11,589 nucleotides of DNA from Patescibacteria group bacterium UBA6033. Lineage in GTDB: Bacteria > Patescibacteriota > Minisyncoccia > Phycocordibacterales > Phycocordibacteraceae. Positions within the stretch are counted from its first letter, which is position 1, and each line of letters opens with the position of its first letter. The DNA is taken from assembly GCA_002429325.1 (NCBI GenBank), contig DIZH01000013.1:1-11589 (forward strand). The letters run 5' to 3'. This document shows positions 1 to 7,061 of this stretch, piece by piece. Position numbers and translations under genes: made by a program. Below the pieces are notes generated by a model. It was not told where the DNA came from, searched no databases, and worked only from the letters and a program-made list of their open reading frames with translations.

Positions 1-20
1 GTATTTAGGCGCTTTTTCTG
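1..20. terminator. Right half of a hairpin terminator, cut by the window start
   Basis: GGCGCTTTTTCTG at 8-20 is identical to the right arm of the complete terminator at 6947-6983. The left arm must lie before the window and cannot be verified. If present it would end minus-strand transcription from the gene at 127-1041. Confidence 0.45.
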
Positions 21-98
21 GTGACCATGGGAGTCGGTACAGTACCGATTTTGCCATGGGGGCAGGAATGGTTCCTGCGTCACAACCGTGTTGCGGGG
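1..98. repeat. Direct repeat, left copy (terminator, trailer and tRNA 3' end)
   Basis: This copy aligns with 6964-7061. The first 31 bases are identical, the next 22 differ at three positions, a central stretch of about 15-20 bases has diverged, and the last 30 bases match apart from one inserted base. In the right copy this sequence is the loop and right arm of a terminator, a 70-base trailer, and the acceptor end (TGCGGGG on the plus strand) of the initiator tRNA gene. Beyond base 98 the left copy degenerates quickly but still has weak similarity to the T arm. It is therefore either a decayed partial duplicate of the tRNA locus or one half of an attachment-site pair. The window starts inside the element, so its left limit is not seen. 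It contains a GCAGGAA/TTCCTGC hairpin with a 3-base loop. Confidence 0.8.
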
Positions 99-108
99 TC
101 CATAATCG

Positions 109-187
109 AATCGAACTTTCTACGGCCTAGATGCTCAAGTTCGATTCCTGTCCCCTTTTTTTGCTTTGCCCGCTGCAGTTCGATTCC
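109..187. repeat. tRNA T-arm-like motifs and a 10-bp inverted repeat
   Basis: The 11-mer AGTTCGATTCC, the typical T-arm sequence of bacterial tRNA genes, occurs at 138-148 and again at 177-187. AATCGAACTT (109-118) and AAGTTCGATT (137-146) form a perfect 10-bp inverted repeat with an 18-base spacer. Neither T-loop-like motif has pairing flanks that would make a real T stem, and no complete cloverleaf can be drawn. The same 11-mer reappears at 6829-6839 and, inverted, at 6910-6920. These look like fragments of tRNA genes or recombination-site debris at the edges of the block. The 3' end of the neighbouring gene reads through them. Confidence 0.6.
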
Positions 188-1041
188 GATACCCATCCTT
201 TCTCCTTTTTAAATAAAAGATACTTGCTGTCGCCAAAAAAATCGTAATAAGGGAAAAATTCGGAAAGAATAACGTCAGCTCCGTAATCTAGAAGTTGGGG
301 CCCGAAATTAGAGCCTGTTTCCATATAAAGTGTCATGCTCTTATTTTTCTCTGCTGAAATTTCAAAGATTTTTTCGGCCGTCCTAGACACAAATATCATA
401 CCTGTAGCAACGATGTAATCAGCATATTCTATTTCCCTACGGAGATCGGAATTCTGACCATCATCAACATGGACAGAACAAACTTCTATTCCAAACTTCT
501 GTGTTTCGAGGTCCAATACTTTTAGTTCACACTTTTTCCTTTTTGCCTCTTCAATAATCTCTGAGGCTGCACCGAGCAACAGAATCTTCGACTTATTTGG
601 AATATGTTCAAGTAACAAACGAGCACGACTTTCGGCCTTCTGTCTAATATTTCCGAGAAAACGCGAGGGTTCCGCGAATTTTTGTTTGTTTATCAAACAA
701 TACAATGCATCTGTAATTGCAACCTGCATATAAATCGGTGTCTGCTCAATAACATCGAGCGCACCTTTGTTTACAAACTTACTTAAAGAGTAATCAATGT
801 CCTCTTGGAAATACGCGAAGCCGTATGCATTTTCAAGCAGAACCAAGCAAAAGTTCATGTCGGTGAAAACCGAATCACAACCCTTCATTGTGTATAGAGT
901 CTTCCCGAGAATAAGGTTGTCTATCCTCAACTCGTCACCACGAGCAGATAGCGCCACCCTAGCATCAGAAATTAGGCTGTTCAGAATACCCATTATAAGA
1001 GGTATCATACTACGGATGATAAAATATCTTTCCAAAACCAT
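127..1041 (-). CDS. DUF4213/DUF364-like Rossmann-fold protein
   Basis: The C-terminal half matches the pattern of the DUF364 (putative heavy-metal chelation) family. There is a Rossmann-type strand-turn-helix (SKILLLGAASEIIEEA), a second strand (CELKVLDLE), the segment YADYIVATGMIFVSRTAEKI, and a terminal GSNFGPQLLDYGADVIL. The N-terminal part, about 100 residues, resembles the DUF4213 cap domain. Family members have been linked to metal or cofactor handling, but the activity is not established. No signal peptide is visible. ATG at 1041 is chosen (304 aa); a TTG at 1065 would add eight residues, and a later Met at 1011 is also possible. TATACA lies 5 bases upstream of the 1041 ATG. The last 22 or so residues, after KYLLFKKEKG, are encoded by tRNA T-arm-like repeats and are probably not part of the ancestral domain. 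It is divergent from the ATP-grasp gene at 1092, so it may share regulation with it. Confidence 0.7.
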   Translation of the reverse strand: MVLERYFIIRSMIPLIMGILNSLISDARVALSARGDELRIDNLILGKTLYTMKGCDSVFTDMNFCLVLLENAYGFAYFQEDIDYSLSKFVNKGALDVIEQTPIYMQVAITDALYCLINKQKFAEPSRFLGNIRQKAESRARLLLEHIPNKSKILLLGAASEIIEEAKRKKCELKVLDLETQKFGIEVCSVHVDDGQNSDLRREIEYADYIVATGMIFVSRTAEKIFEISAEKNKSMTLYMETGSNFGPQLLDYGADVILSEFFPYYDFFGDSKYLLFKKEKGWVSESNCSGQSKKRGQESNLSI

Positions 1042-1091
1042 GCTTCTGTATACCCGCGCGAACAACTCTAAGACGAATGATTGTTTAGCTC

Positions 1092-2462
1092 ATGGAGAGA
1101 ATTGAATCATATATCGACCTGAAGAAATTTCTGGAATCTCACCCGATGAGTTTTTGCTGGTATGGTCCGCGATCAACCGATGTATCCGAATTGGGGGAAT
1201 TAATGCAAATCAACGAAATTATCTCTTGTTATGGTTCCGCCCTTTCACAAAATATATCTTCTCTCATAAACGAAACTGCAGGTCTACGAACAAAATTTAG
1301 CGTCGACGAATTGGCGAGGACTCTTATTTTAAATGGTAAGTTGCCACAATTTATTGAAGAAAATAATATATCCATAATCCTCCCCTATGACTCTAACCCC
1401 GAATTAGAAGAATTCAGTAAAGCCAATCATATTCATCTACTTTCCAGTTCTGACTCACTCAAGGATGACCTGAAGGATAAGACAAAGATTGATGAGATCA
1501 GTCGTGCAATCGGATTACCAACTATCCCTGGCATTCCAGGAATAATCGATGAATTTGAATTCGAAACACTCGTGGAAGAATTCGACCTCCCCCTCTTTCT
1601 GCATTTTGCAGAAGGTGCGGGAGGGAGCGGAAATAGAATTGTTTATGCATCAGATGAATTTGAGAAAGTTAAGATTGAAAAAAGAGGACGAAGACTTAAT
1701 GCAAAGAAATTCTTTGTTGGAAGAACTTGCACGATAGATATATGTGTAACTTCAACTGCAATTATATGTGGAACTCTAGAAGAAGAACTCATTGGGGCTG
1801 AACCACTAAATTCAAACCCTACAGAGTATGTGGCCAGTTCATGGTTTGAGAATGATTATTCGGATGAGATGCGTAAAGAAATATTAGATATTGGAATCCG
1901 TTTGGGAGAATTATTACGATCTCGAGGTTTTATAGGATGTTTTCATCCAGACTTTCTAGTGGGTGCTAATAACGATATATTTCTGACCGAGTTGAACATG
2001 CGTTTCGGCGCATCTTGCGGCGCGTACGCAAAAATCCAAATTGCAACGAATCAAATCCCTATGATGGCTATTCATGCATTGTCGTTTATGTATCCGGATG
2101 TGGAGTTCGACGCCGAGAGTATAAACGCACGAAACCTAGCGCCACTCGACTATGCCCTTTTAGTCCTGAAAAACAACTTCGGTAGGCCCATTAAAATACC
2201 AGCTAGATACAAATCGGGACTGTATAAACTCTCAGCAAACACAGTTGAATATATAGAGGATATAAAATTTACTGATTTTAAGGATAAAGACGCTGTTTTG
2301 CTAATAGGGCTGCCTGAATCCGGGGAAGATACCATTGTTGAGGAAGGGGCATTTATATGTGAAGTAATAACGAGATTCCCTATATCAGATTTAGGTGGCA
2401 AACTGAATGCAGACGGTAAGCATCTCGTCGAAAGTATATTTTCCAAGATGGCTATTCAGTAA
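1092..2462 (+). CDS. ATP-grasp carboxylate-amine ligase-like protein (B)
   Basis: A 456-residue cytosolic protein with an ATP-grasp fold of the biotin-carboxylase/amino-acid-ligase type. Such enzymes activate a carboxylate as acylphosphate and join it to an amine or thiol. Visible elements are a variable N-terminal domain (about 1-125), the ATP-grasp N lobe from about 130, a glycine-rich loop AEGAGGSGNRIV (173-184), the metal-binding region with Asp287 in HPDFLV, and Glu300/Asn302 in TELNMRFG. A further domain covers about 345-456. Order and the C-terminal domain are shared with the product of 3880-5226, so the two are probably paralogues. It is the only plus-strand gene of the cluster; its 3' end overlaps the convergent ligase gene by 11 bp. 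An in-frame TAG at 1086-1088 rules out a longer start. The substrate cannot be read from sequence. Confidence 0.8.
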   Translation: MERIESYIDLKKFLESHPMSFCWYGPRSTDVSELGELMQINEIISCYGSALSQNISSLINETAGLRTKFSVDELARTLILNGKLPQFIEENNISIILPYDSNPELEEFSKANHIHLLSSSDSLKDDLKDKTKIDEISRAIGLPTIPGIPGIIDEFEFETLVEEFDLPLFLHFAEGAGGSGNRIVYASDEFEKVKIEKRGRRLNAKKFFVGRTCTIDICVTSTAIICGTLEEELIGAEPLNSNPTEYVASSWFENDYSDEMRKEILDIGIRLGELLRSRGFIGCFHPDFLVGANNDIFLTELNMRFGASCGAYAKIQIATNQIPMMAIHALSFMYPDVEFDAESINARNLAPLDYALLVLKNNFGRPIKIPARYKSGLYKLSANTVEYIEDIKFTDFKDKDAVLLIGLPESGEDTIVEEGAFICEVITRFPISDLGGKLNADGKHLVESIFSKMAIQ

Positions 2463-3309
2463 TTAAGTTGCGTTCTAGATGGGTTAATAGTTTCTTAGGA
2501 ATATCAATCCCGAACGCATCGTAGGATTCCTTCATCGCCGGGACTGCATTTACTTCGAGCAAAATGTACTTCCCATTACTATGAATATAATCGATTCCGT
2601 TTAAATACAAACCACTTTTCTTTGAGACGAATTGAGCAAATTTACCCAAACCTTCTGTAATCGGTTCCTGCACGCAATCATATTTAATATCAATGCCGGT
2701 CCTCCACGAGTTTATGGGTACACGCAGGTAAGAAGAGACAATTTCAAAGTCATTCTCATGGTTTAGAGTAACGACTCTTCCGATACCTTTCTCGAACGGA
2801 ATATATTTTTGGACAATCATTCCTTTTGTTTTTCGATAGATACCTCGCGCTTCCATTGGTGCGATACGTTCAATGCCCCTACCCCACCACCCAATGATGG
2901 GTTTAATAACCACGTACTCATCGTTTTTGAAATACTCGAAGACTTCTTGATTATTTCTGCCGGTGAGCGTATATGACTCCGGTATAAGATCGGGAAAATG
3001 TTTATGTGTTCTATTCTTGTCAAAGGAATCTATTATCGCGCCAGGAGAATCGACCATGAGGGGAGCCTTCTCACCTGACTGGATTTTACGTTTATGCTCT
3101 TTTTCAAGAGACCGATAAAACTTCTCATCAGTGATGGCACTCATATCAATCAGTACGTCACATTCGAGTAGTTTCTTAGGTGCAGGTAATAATTTCTCAT
3201 CCAACACAGAGATATAATGACCACGACGTAGGATTTCTGTAATAACGAGCGGGGCCCCTACCCAAAATACGGGAGAAGTAATTATGTGGAATGTTAAGCG
3301 CCTTTCCAT
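2452..3309 (-). CDS. RimK/glutathione-synthetase-type ATP-grasp ligase (C)
   Basis: A compact ATP-grasp enzyme of the RimK/GshB group, which adds amino acids to carboxylates of peptides, proteins or small molecules. Counting from the ATG at 3309 (285 aa), it has a pre-ATP-grasp domain (1-95), a lysine in EYVVIKP near 136, a glycine-rich loop IGWWGRGIER (about 139-148), VQKYIPF, an NSWRTG segment like the substrate loop of glutathione synthetases, Asp240 in GIDY, and Glu252/Asn254 in LLEVNAVPAM. All expected metal ligands are present. A TTG two codons upstream (3315) is less likely. It is the last gene of the lysS-ligase-GNAT run, about 20 bp after the GNAT stop, and its end overlaps the convergent ATP-grasp gene by 11 bp. 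Its substrate is unknown; it is shorter and of a different ATP-grasp subtype than the other two ligases. Confidence 0.8.
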   Translation of the reverse strand: MERRLTFHIITSPVFWVGAPLVITEILRRGHYISVLDEKLLPAPKKLLECDVLIDMSAITDEKFYRSLEKEHKRKIQSGEKAPLMVDSPGAIIDSFDKNRTHKHFPDLIPESYTLTGRNNQEVFEYFKNDEYVVIKPIIGWWGRGIERIAPMEARGIYRKTKGMIVQKYIPFEKGIGRVVTLNHENDFEIVSSYLRVPINSWRTGIDIKYDCVQEPITEGLGKFAQFVSKKSGLYLNGIDYIHSNGKYILLEVNAVPAMKESYDAFGIDIPKKLLTHLERNLITE

Positions 3310-3329
3310 AGTCAAAGTCTATTATCTGG

Positions 3330-3878
3330 TTAAGCTAATGATATCCGGAAGAATACTTGGTCTCCCCATTTAGACGAGTGTGGTATCTCAAGCATGATTC
3401 TATCGCCGTACTTCCTCTTAATGTTTTCGGCATATGCGTGTGCAACCACAGAATCTCGCTCTATAAATTTATACCCCTTCGCTCTCAGCGCTTCTTCTAA
3501 ACAGTCCATCAGTGGACCTACCAATCCTTGTTTCATATAATCCGGGTCGAGTGCTGTGTTTTGTATATATATTGCATTTGGTAGCTTTTCTCGCTCAGCA
3601 TGAAGTCCCGATTGATACGCCTGAGCAACCGGCTCAGCGTATGTTATCCCAACAACTTCATTTGTTTTCACGTCGCGAAGGATAGCTATGGTAGCCTCCG
3701 TATTTTGAAAAGCATATGAAATATCAGTCTCCTCCAGTCCAAAAAGCTCCTTCTCAAAGGACATAACATCATCCTTTATAGTGGACCATACCTCTGGAGT
3801 TGCTTGTACTATCTCAGGCACACAGCGCTGAGCCAACGCCTCGTTATGATTCTTAGGTGTTCCTTCGATACTAGACAT
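3330..3878 (-). CDS. GNAT-family N-acetyltransferase
   Basis: A 182-residue protein with a GNAT-like pattern. TEATIAILRDVKTNEVVGIT (about 75-94) forms the central strands. NAIYIQNTALDPDYMKQGLV (about 101-120) fits strand beta4 followed by the acyl-CoA pyrophosphate-binding turn, here KQGLVG in place of the canonical Q/R-x-x-G-x-G/A. MDCLEEALRAKGYKFIE is the following helix and strand. The reaction would be acyl transfer from acyl-CoA to an amine; the acceptor is unknown. The start codon lies one base after the stop of the upstream ligase gene (TGACATG), which points to translational coupling, and no independent Shine-Dalgarno sequence is evident. Set between two ATP-grasp ligases, it may cap or modify an amino group of the pathway's intermediate (inference). 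Confidence 0.75.
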   Translation of the reverse strand: MSSIEGTPKNHNEALAQRCVPEIVQATPEVWSTIKDDVMSFEKELFGLEETDISYAFQNTEATIAILRDVKTNEVVGITYAEPVAQAYQSGLHAEREKLPNAIYIQNTALDPDYMKQGLVGPLMDCLEEALRAKGYKFIERDSVVAHAYAENIKRKYGDRIMLEIPHSSKWGDQVFFRISLA

Positions 3879-3879
3879 G

Positions 3880-5226
3880 TCAAGTAATTATAAGCTGCCG
3901 AAAAGATATTATGAGCTCCTTTATGTGCGGATCCAATTCATATGCTTCATGCATAAGTGCACTCCTTTTTAAGAGAATCCGTGCGAGCACTCCCCCTGAT
4001 CGTACGCGTCGCCCTATTGGAGTTACATATGCTAGTAAAATATCGTTCTTTTCTATTTCAGAAAGGAATAACGATCGACCGGTAAGATAAAGTGAATTAT
4101 TTCGGTACTGATATACACCTGGACTAATACTTTTAGAAATAACCACTTCTGTGGTGTCAATATTGGTAATTATAAGTTGTGCATACTCGTGAAGGGAGAG
4201 ATTCAATTCTGTATTCTTATCCATATCCTCAACACCATCATGGAAGTTGGAGTATCCGAAAGTCTCCAAATGTCGTAGTACATCGGGATAATTATTCTGA
4301 TCTTTTTGCATCCCGGTCAATAGACGGGTAAGACCCGTAAAACGTGTATTCAATTCCTGTAAATAGATTCCGTTAGATTCAGTATCCCAAAGAAAATCTA
4401 TACCTAAAACACCCATATATCCTTGCGAGCGAGCGTATTCCGCAACCTGAGCACTTATTTCATTAACCTTTTCAATAATCTTGGTGGTCAACAATGATTG
4501 GTTTGTATCATTCCCACAAAACTGATACGGACTTGTCGCAAGCTCAGGAAACCCGATCAGTTGTATGAAGGGCCCGCGTACAACCAAGATCTCTTTCTCA
4601 ATGCACACATGCACAGAAAGAGGAATATTACGTTTAATAAACTTTGCTGCCTTAAAACCACACTTAAGAGTTTGTGCTGCTATATCTAATTCGGACACAT
4701 TCTTGATCAAGAAGGTGTCTTCCCCTGAAACACCTTCTGGTCCTTGGATCACAAAGGGTAGACCCAATTCTGACACACACCGGGGAAACACTTCTTTAAG
4801 GTCGGTCTCTGAAGAAAATGTGATGCTCTTATTTTTTAAGAGTCTTAATTTTGTACAGATATCTTCAATATGAAATTTACTTCCCAATCTTTCCTGAATC
4901 TCATATGGTGGTAACAACAGCCCAAACCCTGCATCACTGGCAGCTTTATTAATTTGAGCATTCATGTAAAAGAATAACGCCGTTACCTTAGACCCATCCA
5001 ACTGCAGACGTGCTGTAAATGTTTTCTTAGTTAACATGCGCTCAACTGCAGTATCATTTCCTATACCTACAGAGAAGTCGGAATTTCCGAAAGAGTACAA
5101 TGGCCATCTTTCTTGTAGAAACTTATACGCTAAATCTTCGTCATAACTTGCGATTGTAAATTCTTTTAACAAATCGAGAAACTCAACCGCCATGAAGGGT
5201 GATCGTTCAAAGAATACTACCGTCAT
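3880..5226 (-). CDS. ATP-grasp ligase (D), paralogue of the gene at 1092
   Basis: A 448-residue protein with the same layout as the ATP-grasp protein at 1092-2462: variable N-terminal domain (1-120), ATP-grasp core with a glycine-rich stretch QGPEGVSGEDT (161-171), Asp277 in GVLGIDFLW and Glu291/Asn293 in YLQELNTRFTG, then a C-terminal domain of about 110 residues containing SPGVYQY and a late strand pair around DILLAYVTPIGRRVRSGG. Metal ligands are intact, so it is probably active. Known relatives join amino acids or other carboxylates to amines using ATP; the substrate here is not predictable. It starts 23 bp after lysS with no hairpin between, so cotranscription is likely, and it is one base from the GNAT gene. 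An AAGGGAG stretch lies about 18 bases upstream of the ATG, rather far for a Shine-Dalgarno site. Confidence 0.8.
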   Translation of the reverse strand: MTVVFFERSPFMAVEFLDLLKEFTIASYDEDLAYKFLQERWPLYSFGNSDFSVGIGNDTAVERMLTKKTFTARLQLDGSKVTALFFYMNAQINKAASDAGFGLLLPPYEIQERLGSKFHIEDICTKLRLLKNKSITFSSETDLKEVFPRCVSELGLPFVIQGPEGVSGEDTFLIKNVSELDIAAQTLKCGFKAAKFIKRNIPLSVHVCIEKEILVVRGPFIQLIGFPELATSPYQFCGNDTNQSLLTTKIIEKVNEISAQVAEYARSQGYMGVLGIDFLWDTESNGIYLQELNTRFTGLTRLLTGMQKDQNNYPDVLRHLETFGYSNFHDGVEDMDKNTELNLSLHEYAQLIITNIDTTEVVISKSISPGVYQYRNNSLYLTGRSLFLSEIEKNDILLAYVTPIGRRVRSGGVLARILLKRSALMHEAYELDPHIKELIISFRQLIIT

Positions 5227-5249
5227 ATCAGAGTCGGACGTCTCCCTTA

Positions 5250-6713
5250 TTACTTAGGCTTCATCAGAGGGAATAGCTGAGTCTCACGAATACTTTTCCC
5301 TGCAAGGAAGCTAAATAGACGTTCTGAAACACCGAATCCAAATGTAGGCGGCATACCATACTCCATTGCTTCCACATACTCGAAGTCAGCCATCTGAGCT
5401 TCCTCATCTCCAGCGTCTCTGAGCGCCTGCTGATTTTCGAAACGCGCGTGCTGGTCTACTGGATCATTAAGCTCATTGAATGCCTTCCCGACTTCACTTC
5501 CACCCAAAAGAATCTGGAACCGATCTACTACGCGCGAGTCATCTTTTGACTTTTTCGCGAGCGGCTCGAGATACACAGGCATCCCAGTGAGGATTGCCGG
5601 GCCACCAATGGTCTTTCGAATCTGTTTCCAAAGGAAATCTACGGCACGTCCAGTTTCGGTTATCTCACCATCATATGCAGGATCGAAATGCTTCTTAATA
5701 AGATTTCTCCCTTCATTTGGGGACTGGCTGACCTCTCGCGGATCAAAGCCATACTTGTCCTGCATTAATTCGTTGTAGTCGAGACGTTTCCACTCCTCAC
5801 CAAGATCAACAGCGTATTCTCCCATCGTAAATTGCAAAGTTCCAAATGTATCCTGCGCAATCTTTCGATAGAGTTCAATAAGCATCGGTATACCTTCACG
5901 CGCGTCTTTATATGCCTCATAGAATTCGAAATGGGTGTAATCCTGTGCATGTTCATAAGACATACCCTCGTTCCGAAACACTCTCCCAATCTCAAAAACT
6001 TTTGGCAATCCACCGATGATGAGCTTCTTATGCCATAACTCATGAGAGATGCGTAGGTACACCTCAATATCGAGTGAGTTATGTCGCGTGATGAATGGGC
6101 GTGCTTCCGCGCCGCCAGTCTTCGTTTCGAGTATCGGGGTCTCAACCTCAACGAAACCACGTTCAAGCATAAAAGAACGAATGGCATTCCAGAAAACGGA
6201 TCTTTTCTTTATTAATTCGGAAACTTCCGGGTTGAGCAACATATCAAGATAACGCTTCCGATATCGTTCGTCTTCGTCTTTCAATCCAAACCACTCGTCA
6301 GGAACCTGTCGGATGCTCTTGGAAAGCATGCGCCACGAAGAAGCAAGAAGGGAGTTCATTCCACGTTTTGTGACAAAAGCAGTACCGGACACTTCAATAA
6401 AATCACTTATGCTGACAAACTCCAGGAATTGATCGAATGCCTGATCGCCAACTTCATCTTTTTTAATGAGCACTTGTGTACGTCCAGTTCCATCAAAAAG
6501 ATCAACGAACACTAGGCCACCCTGATCCCGCAAAGACATTATTCTCCCCCCGAGAGTTACAACTTGTTTTGCATCAAGAAGATCCTGAAATGAGGCTAGA
6601 AAGGCAACATTATCGTGCGTACGATCTGACTCTGCAGGGTACGGGTCAATTCCAGCTTGCTGCATCAATTCTAGCTTCTTCAAGCGTTCCGATCTGAGAT
6701 CATCCGTGGCCAT
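5250..6713 (-). CDS. lysS: Lysyl-tRNA synthetase, class II
   Basis: Charges tRNA-Lys with lysine in the cytosol using ATP. The 487 residues match the usual length of about 490-505. The N-terminal OB-fold anticodon-binding domain (about 50-135) includes VVTLGGRIMSLRDQGGLVFV. Motif 1 is GFVEVETPIL (186-195). Motif 2 is FEIGRVFRNEG (240-250), followed by HFEFYEAY. AFNELNDPVDQHARFE (411-426) is typical of bacterial LysRS. Motif 3 ends the protein as FGFGVSERLFSF...LFPLMKP, with the invariant class II Arg at 465; SER replaces the IDR of the E. coli enzyme, a form I associate with CPR enzymes. The start fits a TATACT box 11 bases upstream. It heads a tight minus-strand run with an ATP-grasp ligase, a GNAT and another ligase, an unusual setting for lysS. 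Sampled GC is about 45%, between the ligase genes and the gat genes. Confidence 0.95.
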   Translation of the reverse strand: MATDDLRSERLKKLELMQQAGIDPYPAESDRTHDNVAFLASFQDLLDAKQVVTLGGRIMSLRDQGGLVFVDLFDGTGRTQVLIKKDEVGDQAFDQFLEFVSISDFIEVSGTAFVTKRGMNSLLASSWRMLSKSIRQVPDEWFGLKDEDERYRKRYLDMLLNPEVSELIKKRSVFWNAIRSFMLERGFVEVETPILETKTGGAEARPFITRHNSLDIEVYLRISHELWHKKLIIGGLPKVFEIGRVFRNEGMSYEHAQDYTHFEFYEAYKDAREGIPMLIELYRKIAQDTFGTLQFTMGEYAVDLGEEWKRLDYNELMQDKYGFDPREVSQSPNEGRNLIKKHFDPAYDGEITETGRAVDFLWKQIRKTIGGPAILTGMPVYLEPLAKKSKDDSRVVDRFQILLGGSEVGKAFNELNDPVDQHARFENQQALRDAGDEEAQMADFEYVEAMEYGMPPTFGFGVSERLFSFLAGKSIRETQLFPLMKPK

Positions 6714-6724
6714 ATATTGGCTTT

Positions 6725-6730
6725 AGTATA
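6725..6730 (-). promoter_or_regulatory. Candidate -10 box for lysS
   Basis: TATACT on the minus strand ends 11 bases before the lysS ATG, so the transcript would have a leader of only about five bases. No good -35 hexamer is seen 16-18 bases upstream, where the sequence is AT-rich. The terminator at 6947-6983 separates it from the tRNA unit, so lysS needs its own promoter. Confidence 0.35.
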
Positions 6731-6768
6731 AGCTAATTGTGTTGTTTTATCTATATATTCCCTCTTAT

Positions 6769-6799
6769 GATTTCCTTGCCCTCGAGAGGGCCAGAAATC
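6769..6799. other. Imperfect hairpin in the lysS upstream region
   Basis: GATTTC (6769-6774) pairs with GAAATC (6794-6799), and inside it CCCTC pairs with GAGGG around a 2-base turn, with a bulge and a mismatch between. There is no T-run on either side, so it is not an obvious terminator. No T-box or lysine-riboswitch core was recognised. It could be an operator or remnant structure. The rest of 6714-6946 holds the lysS -10 box, the T-arm-like inverted repeat, and nothing coding that I can support. Confidence 0.4.
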
Positions 6800-6826
6800 A
6801 GGAACTCGTATATTCGTTAGATTTCG

Positions 6827-6922
6827 CCAGTTCGATTCCAGTGCCCCTGCTCGAAATCGAATCAATTCGGGTGTGATTGCAACACGAAATTATGGCGAAT
6901 ACGAGAAAAGGAATCGAACTGG
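6827..6922. repeat. 13-bp inverted repeat of a tRNA T-arm-like sequence
   Basis: CCAGTTCGATTCC at 6827-6839 and its exact reverse complement at 6910-6922 are separated by 70 bases. The core 11-mer is the one found at 138 and 177 at the other edge of the block. Neither arm sits in a foldable tRNA. The position next to the right direct repeat suggests remnants of tRNA-targeted recombination. Confidence 0.6.
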
Positions 6923-6946
6923 AAATATGTTGTATTTGCTACATAA

Positions 6947-6983
6947 CAGAAAAAGCGCCCTACGTATTTAGGCGCTTTTTCTG
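6947..6983. terminator. Bidirectional hairpin terminator
   Basis: A perfect 13-bp stem (CAGAAAAAGCGCC at 6947-6959 and its complement at 6971-6983) with an 11-base loop. The GC core is followed by five T on either strand. On the minus strand it lies about 70 bases beyond the 3' end of the initiator tRNA and would end that transcription unit. On the plus strand it faces into the tRNA from the lysS upstream region. Confidence 0.8.
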
Positions 6984-7061
6984 GTGACCATGGGCGCCGG
7001 TACAGTACCGACTTTGACGGGGAACGGTACTGGTTCCTGGCGTCACAACCGTGTTGCGGGG
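6964..7061. repeat. Direct repeat, right copy
   Basis: Counterpart of bases 1-98. It covers the loop and right arm of the terminator, a spacer with a CGGTAC/GTACCG palindrome, and the acceptor end of the intact initiator tRNA gene. The intact tRNA makes this the likely parental copy. The two copies face the same way and are about 6.96 kb apart, enclosing lysS and the ligase cluster. Confidence 0.8.

Noticed and set aside
90..165. A second tRNA gene near the left end
   Set aside because: The acceptor end and a T-loop-like motif are present, but stems do not pair and no anticodon arm can be built. It is at best a pseudogene fragment.
6769..6799. T-box or lysine riboswitch upstream of lysS
   Set aside because: No T-box core and no lysine-riboswitch elements are seen. 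The candidate transcription start lies downstream of the hairpin, so it may not be transcribed with lysS.
6680..6865. Small ORF upstream of and overlapping the lysS start
   Set aside because: It overlaps lysS in another frame, runs through the hairpin and T-arm-like repeat, and shows no protein-like pattern.
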